This document shows, piece after piece, positions 57,101 through 64,000 of a DNA stretch of 64,000 nucleotides. Origin of the DNA: Enoplolaimus lenunculus (Eukaryota; Nematoda; Enoplea; Enoplida; Thoracostomopsidae); NCBI GenBank assembly GCA_030248215.1, contig JASANG010002293.1:40447-104446 (forward strand), written 5' to 3'. The notes below the pieces were generated by a model that had not been told where the DNA came from, did not search any database, and worked only from the letters and a program-made list of their open reading frames with translations. Position 1 is the stretch's first letter; each line of letters starts with the position of its first letter. The translations under genes and the position numbers were made by a program.

Positions 57101-60100
57101 AAGAGCGAGCTGTTGCGCAAGCACGGCAACAAAATAGAGACGAGCGACGGCGTCGCCGAACTGCTGGGGCTGGTGCTGGTTCTCGATCACGATCGCGATC
57201 AAAAAGCAGGTCCCCATATCGACGCCGTTCGAGTAGTGCTAGTAGTAGCCGATCAAGCACCAGCCGTTCGAGTGTAAGCTCTGGGAATTCGCAGACTCGC
57301 CGTAAAAACGCCGGTGATGGCAATGACTCAACTGCGAGCAGTTCGAACAACGATGGGAACCGACGCCGTCGCAAGAGAAGAACGTCTCGGTTTTCGGCCG
57401 CTGCGCAGAGCCAGTCACGGTCGAAGTCGCGAAGCCGAAGCAGGTCGAGAAGTCACGAGGAAGACAGCGGTCTCAGGAAGCACTTGTCGAGGTCGAGGTC
57501 GCGATCGCCGAAGCGGCATGGCGGGCTAGATGATGGTGCGGATGAATCAGCAGGTGGAAAAGTTCCCCAGCGAGATAAGGATAAAGATGATGTGAAATAT
57601 GGAACTTCGAACGAAGGAAACGGACAGAGAATAGAAAAGACAACAGGCGAAGATGACGCGGCGCCACAGGATGCGAAACAAACTAATCCGTCTGATAAAC
57701 GAGTGTCTGGTATGTTTGAAGTTTTAAGGTGCAAGAATTTTTGGAGTAATATTGTTTAATCGTAACTTTCTATAGCTTTTAGTTCAAATGTGGTCAAGAG
57801 TCTATGATACTTTTTGAAAAAATAACTAATTTTGACCAGTATAACTGGGCGGCTCGGTGGCATTTAGGATTGCGTGATACAGCGCTTCAAATTCAAAATC
57901 AAATTAAAAAAATTTGCGTGAAGTATCCTCATAAATAAGGGTCGGTCAAAAATTCAACGCGCACTGGTTGCTGTTTTCCTACACAGAATGTAACCAGTTG
58001 CATACTCTTGTTAACGAGTAATCATCGACTCTTGAAGTGATTAATCTTTTGCATTAGCTGTGACTGCGTGCATAATAATTTTTATGGAATTTATTGTTTC
58101 CTACAGGCCGAACTCGCTACACTTCTGCATCTCCAGAACGCCGTATGTTGCAAAGAAGTAGATCCAGAGAACGGACACCGCCACGGCGTCGGTCAAGAAA
58201 TCGTTCGCGGTCCGGATCCCCTCCGCGCGAGACAAGATACCGCAGGTTTGTAAGAATTAAGAACACTTGGAATTGGACTGATTTGGTGGCGGTCATAAGC
58301 GTATCCATGATTTTTAAATGAGGGCCATGTTGTGTTAAAGTTTCGAATTGATGTTTTTTGTGTTGCCAACGAAAAATGAACAAAATTCAAGAGAGGCTGT
58401 TTGATCCCTAGCCATTCACGGTGGCCGCGCCCTTAGTGGTAGCAAGGAAAGACCTAGTAGACTTCTCGCTTATCTATGTTTATCCGGGTTAATTCAACAT
58501 TTTCGTCGGAGCGCACGCACGGTGATGGTGCTGATTCGGTTTCCTGTATTGCAGTTGTCGTGCATCGCCGTCCGTAACTGTATGCTACGTTGTCCTAAGG
58601 CAGTTTGTTTGCTATTCCATACTGTGACATCCAGCGTTGGATGTTGTATGTACAGAAATAGTTTAGCAGGTTTGAATCTTTTTCCAGGAGCCGATCTAGA
58701 AGCCTACGCAAATATTCACGATCTCGTTCTAGATCTCCGGCTTGGACACGGAATCGTCGTAGTAAAAGTCGTTCGCGGTAAGCTATTTTGCTGCTGGCTT
58801 GTCGCATTATACATGATGTATTCGGAGGAGAGGAAGGGTTGAGTGTCCGAGCTGCTTTTGCAATTTTTTGCACGAGTTTTAGGGAACTTTACCGTTAGCA
58901 AAACAGGAAACGCCCTCTTCACTGTATCAATGTTATCGTACTCAAAAATTTATGGTCTGCAGTTTACTATTTGTCGCTAATACCACTAGATAGTAATTGT
59001 GGCCCATGTATAGAACAGGGCCGGACCAGTAATATAAGCATATTCCTAAGTCTTAGCTTGAGCTTAAGCGTAAGGATGAGCGTATTCCGAAGCCTAAGCC
59101 CAAGCAAAAAGTTACTCTAAACCTTAAATGGACTCTATTACAACCCCGCCGGAAAACGATCCGACCCTGTTCTTTACTTGGGCCATTCTTGTTATACGCA
59201 TTATTTCGCATGTAGTAATATTTTGAACATTTCGCTGAATCATTGGATAATGAAATAAAATTGCTACATTTCGGTTTACATCCGAATATTTAAGACTTTT
59301 TGTTGGAATACTCTTAATCATATGAACACGATAGTGTTCATATATATGGTTCGCGCTTCTCAAGTGCGTATTTCAGTTTAGTTTGCATGTTGGTACTCTA
59401 TGTAATAGCAGACCTATTTCGTTTAAATTTTGTACACTGGTATACTTGTCCGTCGGGAATATCTGTGCCAAAGGATTTGCCGAAAGAGCGTGGCCTTCAG
59501 TAGTTACGGTCAAAAAACTCGTTACAGAAAGTGCACGAAATTTTCCATTTTGGTTCAGCACTTTTTTCCCGTTAGCTATGTAATTTTACGGTTATAACTT
59601 TCACCACTTTATAGAGCTTGTGATTGGTTTCATCCCAACGGTTGGTTTCACCCCAACTGTCGGTTTCACCCGAACGGTTGGTTTCACCCCAACAGTCGGT
59701 TTCACCGCAACGGTTGGTTTCACCCCAACAGTCGGTTTCACCCCAACGGTTAGTTTCACCCCAACAGTCAGTTTCACCCCAACGGTTGGTTTCACCCCAA
59801 CAGTCTGTTTGTCCCAACGGTTCGTTTCACCCCAACAGCCGGTTTCACCCCAACGGTTGGTTTCACCCCAACGGTTGGTTTCACCCCAACAGTCGGTTTC
59901 ACCCCAACGGTTGGTTTCACCCCAACGGTTGGTTTCACCCCAACAGTCGGTTTCACCCCAACGGTTGGTTTCACCCCAACGGTTGGTTTCACCCCAACAG
60001 TCGGTTTCACCCCAACGGTTGGTTTCACCCCAACGGTTGGTTTCACCCCAACGGTTGGTTTCACCCCAACGGTTGGTTTCACCCCGACGGTTGGTTTCAC

Positions 60101-63100
60101 CCCAACAGTTGGTTTCACCCCAACAGTTGGTTTCACCCCAACAGTTGGTTTCACCCTAACGGTTGGTTTCACCCTAACGGTTGGTTTCACCCCAACGGTT
60201 GCTTTCCCCAAACGGTTGGTTTCACCCCAACGGTTGGTTTCACCCCAACGGTTGGTTTCACCCCAACAGTCGGTTTCACCCCAACGGTTGGTTTCACCCC
60301 AACAGTCGGTTTCACCCCAACGGTTGGTTTCACCCCAACGGTTGGTTTCACCCCAACGGTTGGTTTCACCCCAACGGTTGGTTTCACCCCAACAGTCGGT
60401 TTCACCCCAACGGTTGGTTTCACCCCAACGGTTGGTTTCACCCCAACGGTTGGTTTCACCCCAACGGTTGGTTTCACCCCAACGGTTGGTTTCACCCCAA
60501 CAGTCGGTTTCACCCCAACGGTTGGTTTCACCCCAACGGTTGGTTTCACCCCAACGGTTGGTTTCACCCCAACGGTTGGTTTCACCCCAACAGTCGGTTT
60601 CACCCCAACGGTTGGTTTCACCCCAACGGTTGGTTTCACCCCAACGGTTGGTTTCACCCCAACGGTTGGTTTCACCCCAACGGTTGGTTTCACCCCAACA
60701 GTCGGTTTCACCCCGACGGTTGGTTTCACCCCAACAGTTGGTTTCACCCCAACGGTTGGTTTCACCCCAACAGTTGGTTTCACCCCAACGGTTGGTTTCA
60801 CCCCAACGGTTGGTTTCACCCAAACGGTTGGTTTCACCCCAACGGTTGGTTTCACCCCAACGGTTGGTTTCACCCCAACAGTCGGTTTCACCACAACGGT
60901 TAGTTCCACTCCAACAGTCGGTTTCACCCCAACGGTTGGTTTCACCCCAACGGTTGGTTTCACCCCAACAGTTGGTTTCACCCCAAAGGTTGGTTTCACC
61001 CCAACGGTTGGTTTCACCCCAACAGTCGGTTTCACCCCAACGGTTGGTTTCACCCCAACGGTTGGTTTCACCCCAACGGTTGGTTTCACCCCAACGGTTG
61101 GTTTCACCCCAACGGTTGATTTCACCCCAGCAGTCGGTTTCACCCCGACGGTTGGTTTCACCCCAACAGTCGGTTTCACCCCAACGGTTGGTTTCACCCC
61201 AACGGTTGGTTTCACCCCAACAGTTGGTTTCACCCCAACGGTTGGTTTCACCCCAACAGTTGGTTTCACCCCAACGGTTGGTTTCACCCCAACGGTTGCT
61301 TTCCCCAAACGGTTGGTTTCACCCCAACGGTTGGTTTCACCCCAACAGTCGGTTTCACCACAACGGTTAGTTCCACTCAAACAGTCGGTTTCATCCCAAC
61401 GGTTGGTTTCACCCCAACGGTTGGTTTCACCCCAACAGTTGGTTTCGCCCCAACGGTTGGTTTCACCCCAACAGTCGGTTTCACCCCAACGGTTGGTTTC
61501 ACCCCAACGGTTGGTTTCACCCCAACGGTTGGTTTCACCCCAACAGTCGGTTTCACCCCAACGGTTGGTTTCACCCCAACGGTTGGTTTCACCCCAACGG
61601 TTGGTTTCACCCCAACGGTTGGTTTCACCCCAACGGTTGGTTTCACCCCAACGGTTGGTTTCACCCCAACGGTTGGTTTCACCCCAACGGTTGGTTTCAC
61701 CCCAACGGTTGGTTTCACCCCAACGGTTGGTTTCACCCCAACGGTTGGTTTCACCCCAACGGTTGGTTTCACCCCAACGGTTGCTTTCCCCAAACGGTTG
61801 GTTTCACCCCAACGGTTGGTTTCACCCCAACAGTCGGTTTCACCACAACGGTTAGTTTCACCCCAACAGTCGGTTTCACCGCAACGGTTGGTTTCACCCC
61901 AACAGTCGGTTTCACCCCAACAGTCTGTTTCATCCCAACGGTTCGTTTCACCCCAACAGTCGGTTTCACCCAAACGGTTGGTTTCACCCCAACGGCTGGT
62001 TTCACCCCAATGGCTGACTTCACCCCAACGGTTGGTTTACCCAACGAACAATGTCACCCCGTGGTTGTTTCGCCCCAATGGTTGATTTTATACAAATACG
62101 TTGGTTAGGTGCTTGTTGTCAGGATAAAAGTTTCTGTCATGCAAACGATTTATTGAAACTCTGTATTTAGTTTAAACAGTCTTCTCATTTTTCATTGTTC
62201 AGATTGATGGATTAATCAGCAGCTTGGTAAAGCGGTTGAAACTAGAAAAAATTGCTCAGCACTAGAGCAGCATGGAATATGGTTCATATTCCTATTAAAA
62301 GGATAGTAACTAGACCAGCACGTTTGTTCGATGTAACCTAAAAAAATATTAAGAAACAATGGCGTCCAAAATCATGTTGACTATTAATTCTTCTGAAACA
62401 TATTGCGGGTAGCAAAATTTCTGTAATTTCCTTTTTGTAAGAAACAAATGTTTTGCTTTAATGTGTATTGAAGTTTTCTACAAGAACGTACTAAACTCAC
62501 CTTTGGCTCTCTATTAACATAGTTAAATGAATTTCATAAGAACACTGTATGGCAACATAATTGGTGAGTTAGATTATTGATGACCAATTTTGTTTTAGAT
62601 ACTTTCTCAAGCAAGGCGTTGTCACAAAATGACTCGCAATTGATGCTTTAAAAACGACTCTTGACTTTAGCCGACTTTTAACCTTAGCGGCAAACAAACT
62701 AGTTTACAGGTCTACCGAGTTATTTGTTTCACTGCATAGTCACGACTAGAGGCTCAAAATTCTCACCGTATTCTGGCAGCATCGACTAATCTGGCAAAAG
62801 CAAAGATCGCTCTACTTCAGCCGTGTCTCTGTAACCCAACCATTATCTAAGAAATTTCATAAAATGCCTAATAAATCTGCCAAAAACTTTCAACATAAAA
62901 ATAGATTTGCTCTCCGCAATATGTTTCAGAAGAATTAATAGTCAACATGATTTTGGACGCCATTGTTTCTTAATATTTTTCCAGGTTACATCGAACGAAT
63001 GTGCTGGTCTAGTTACTATCCTTTTAATAGGAATATGAACCATATTCCATGCTGCTCTAGTGCTGAGCAATTTTTTCTAGTGTATAGACGGTTCGTGCAA

Positions 63101-63787
63101 GCTTATTAAATAGTACAGCACCATTGTTATATTTTGAGGCTGATTTTTGTTTTGAATATTATATGTTATTGTCGTTCCAGCACAAGATCAAGAACGCGGT
63201 CGCCGGATGACCGATTACCAGCAGGTGAAGCTCGTTCCGCTCCAGTTATGACCAGCATGGAAATGCCTCTGGATCCTACAAATAAAGGACATCAGTTACT
63301 TAGAAAAATGGGTACGTTTTACGGCTCATTGTTAGTGGTACTTCTACGAATCGTTTCAAAAATGAAATGCTATTTTAAACATATTTCACGTTTGAGTCAG
63401 CTTTATTCAAACGCTTACGCTTGGAAACTCTGAAATGAATCTCTAGTGTAGCATAACGCTTTTGGCATACGAGCTTAATCTGAATTGTGTTACACTCGGG
63501 TAGTGAATGTTTGAACAATATTGTGTTGTACTCTTTAGGATGGGGCGGAGGAGGACTCGGTTCAAGTGAACAAGGCATTCAAGACCCGGTGAAAGGCGGG
63601 GAAATACGAGACGGCGCCGCTGAACGCTATCGTGGGATTGGTGTTACCAGAAGTTGATCCGTTCGAACAATTCCGAAAACAGCAAGCCAAACAGTTTATG
63701 GTTGCAAAGGGTACTGCACGAAAAGTAAAAACGCTCGCTTCTGAAGCTGCAGCGGCTGTTGTAAAGGAGAAATCGAGCAGAAAATAA
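48160..63787 (+). CDS. CHERP: CHERP ortholog, SURP/CID/RS/G-patch RNA-processing protein, 19 exons, frame break in last exon
   Basis: SR-related nuclear protein associated with U2 snRNP and splicing. Exons: 48160-48190, 48392-48562, 48999-49216, 49652-49789, 50153-50229, 50575-50649, 50953-51067, 51650-51700, 52195-52381, 52917-52965, 53295-53427, 53580-53700, 54236-54346, 54723-54879, 57057-57709, 58107-58245, 58688-58777, 63181-63311, 63539-63787. All are GT-AG and in phase. SURP spans about residues 12-58 (NGTEFEKMTKEKQ). A CID follows at about 145-290 (LLYLINDLLHH, SLRKNIVDMMNLL). A proline-rich linker holds SLVPTVPYYDLPAG and the CHERP hallmark LRLPPPMPPSERLIAAVEAFY. The RS domain spans about 570-860, and the G-patch (GHQLLRKMGWGGGGLG) about 873-920. 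Near 63641-63646 the frame breaks: read straight, a TGA occurs at 63655-63657 after about 921 residues, yet the next frame continues the family C-terminus (VDPFEQFRKQQAKQF) to TAA at 63785. Either an assembly indel or a real truncation. Human CHERP is 916 residues. Confidence 0.9.
52045..52160 (+). mobile_element. AGGGTGGCGCTATAC repeat with internal hairpin, CHERP intron 8
   Basis: It starts AGGGTGGCGCTATACTTG. The core ACGGTATCGTACGT and ACGATACCGCACGGTGATG form an imperfect palindrome. It ends about 40 bp before the acceptor of exon 9, so it lies close to the branch-point region. Sister copy in NCAM intron 7. Confidence 0.55.
52580..52675 (+). repeat. Repeat segment shared with 57895-57990
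   Basis: CCTCATAAATAAGG and, about 75 bases later, CACACAGAATGT occur here and in another CHERP intron with similar spacing. It may be the two ends of a short element. Function and boundaries are unknown. Confidence 0.4.
53955..54000 (-). mobile_element. Fragment of a CAGGGTGGCAAC-family MITE, CHERP intron 12
   Basis: CAGGTAGGCACCGAACCCAC and GAATCCGAACC match the GGCACCGAATCC end of the family. The other terminus is missing. Confidence 0.45.
55105..55192 (+). mobile_element. Right half of a TGGTTGGGTTTC-family element, CHERP intron 14
   Basis: The phrases TTAAATATTTACTTAAGG and CAGTAAGATTTCGAAAACCC match the right end of the 19234-19576 element. No left terminus is seen. Confidence 0.45.
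55299..55631 (+). pseudogene. hAT transposase C-terminal (dimerisation domain) fragment
   Basis: The frame reads LARKYLFISPTNTDTERLWS then KNRMTP and ILFLKGN. This fits the hAT family C-terminal dimerisation domain, whose hallmark is a conserved LA..L.IP.....ERLFS..G pattern followed by KR..L....... LVFL. Only about the last 60 residues are real transposase; the first part is element terminus. The catalytic RNase H-like core and zinc finger are absent, so it is inactive. It remains in the sense orientation of CHERP. Confidence 0.7.
55643..56323 (+). mobile_element. GTTGAGCGAAGCT-family element with internal 155-167-bp repeats
   Basis: Left end GCGTTGAGCGAAGCT and right end AGCTTCGCTCAATAC are inverted. 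Near the left is a CCGTCCGTCTGTCCGTCCG run. The interior has CTAATTTGCATATTAGCTT at 55855, 56022, 56177 and 56270, a decaying tandem array. It is inserted in the hAT relic and has no coding capacity. Confidence 0.6.
56723..57056. other. End of CHERP intron 14, no further feature
   Basis: An open frame (56734-57003) crosses this stretch but has no motif and lies just upstream of the exon 15 acceptor at 57055-57056. It is treated as intron. Confidence 0.5.
59001..59184 (-). mobile_element. GGCCCATGTAAA-family MITE, CHERP intron 17
   Basis: Left end GGCCCATGTATAGAACAGGG; right end GACCCTGTTCTTTACTTGGGC then C. The interior has CTAAGCC words. The flanks GTAATTGT and ATTCTTGT are only weakly alike. 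Confidence 0.7.
59626..62087. repeat. 18-bp minisatellite, about 137 units, CHERP intron 17
   Basis: The basic unit is GGTTTCACCCCAACGGTT. A common variant ends ACAGTC instead of ACGGTT. Marker variants recur in order: GCTTTCCCCAAAC (17-bp unit) at 60201, 61298 and 61783, and CCACAACGGTTAG at 60891, 61358 and 61843, the last two pairs each 60 bp apart. This shows higher-order block duplication. Because 18 is divisible by three, frames stay open for hundreds of codons on both strands (GFTPTV, SPQRLV, HPNGWF, GVKPTV). These are not genes. Confidence 0.97.
62241..63081. mobile_element. Foldback element with 168-bp inverted arms, CHERP intron 17
   Basis: The arm 62241-62408 is the near-perfect reverse complement of 62914-63081, with four mismatches noticed in 168. 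The terminus is ACTAGAAAAAATTGCTCAGC. The 505-bp loop is AT-rich without coding capacity. The right arm ends 100 bp before exon 18. No target duplication could be fixed. In the intron RNA the arms would form a long duplex. Confidence 0.9.
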
Positions 63788-64000
63788 TTAATGCTTCTGT
63801 GATTTCCGGTTCGGGCGATCCTGTGGCCATGTGGGCAAGCGGAACTTAATCCCGTCGAAATATCTGGGCTTTCACCTTTTAATTTTAAAATATTTTCCCC
63901 TCTTTTCTCAAATTTGACGCCTTCCAACATATTTGGGCTGGCTACAGGTTTGCTCTTATAATTATATATATGCTTTGCAAGTTGCCTTGGTTGGAACAGT
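63788..64000. other. CHERP 3' region, presumed 3' UTR
   Basis: This follows the TAA at 63785-63787. No canonical AATAAA is visible before the window ends, so the transcript end probably lies beyond it. Confidence 0.4.

Noticed and set aside
59624-61855. A 743-codon plus-strand open frame and several other long frames on both strands
   Set aside because: They run through the 18-bp minisatellite. Because the unit length is a multiple of three, no stop arises in several phases. The products are hexapeptide repeats in every frame and lie inside a CHERP intron.
1-64000. CRISPR arrays, operons, Shine-Dalgarno sites or an LTR retroelement
   Set aside because: The window is eukaryotic with spliced genes. 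Tandem repeats have no spacer structure, and no long terminal repeats or reverse transcriptase motifs were seen.

Overview
This is an animal nuclear genomic window. It is AT-rich, has spliced genes with short exons, and is very dense in small non-autonomous DNA transposons. Two host genes could be reconstructed exon by exon. On the minus strand, 43803 to 30596, lies a 17-exon gene for an NCAM-type adhesion receptor: signal peptide, five Ig domains, two fibronectin III domains, one membrane helix and a short tail. On the plus strand, 48160 to about 63787, lies a 19-exon gene orthologous to CHERP, an SR-related RNA-processing protein with SURP, CID, RS-rich and G-patch regions. The juxtamembrane stretch of the NCAM protein closely resembles vertebrate NCAM1/2. 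With the AT-rich, repeat-loaded introns this suggests an invertebrate chordate, most likely a tunicate; the species call is inference.

Layout. 1-30.6 kb is intergenic and built mainly from repeats: tRNA-derived SINE copies at the left edge, several families of short terminal-inverted-repeat elements (many with 8-bp target-site duplications, hence hAT-like), microsatellites and small tandem duplications. One intronless reading frame (8735-9340) encodes an unrecognised protein of 201 residues with about six or seven membrane helices. 30.6-43.8 kb is the NCAM gene, with at least seven small elements in its introns. 43.8-48.2 kb is the head-to-head spacer between the two genes, holding SINEs and a tRNA-like sequence. 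48.2-63.9 kb is CHERP. Its introns hold a hAT relic with a transposase C-terminal fragment, a 2.5-kb array of 18-bp repeats, and a foldback element with 168-bp arms.

The two host genes are transcribed divergently, with start codons 4.4 kb apart. They have no known joint pathway: one acts at the cell surface in adhesion, the other in nuclear pre-mRNA processing. The most distinctive biology here is the repeat landscape. It includes a four-layer nest of insertions (4711-5731), element families whose interiors consist of TTAGGC-like hexamers, a MITE with an internally amplified 24-bp motif, and an inverted pair of one MITE family enclosing a GC-rich segment of unknown content.

Exon boundaries were chosen by reading GT/AG sites and checking that reading phase is kept across every junction. 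Family assignments rest on recalled protein motifs, not on a database search.
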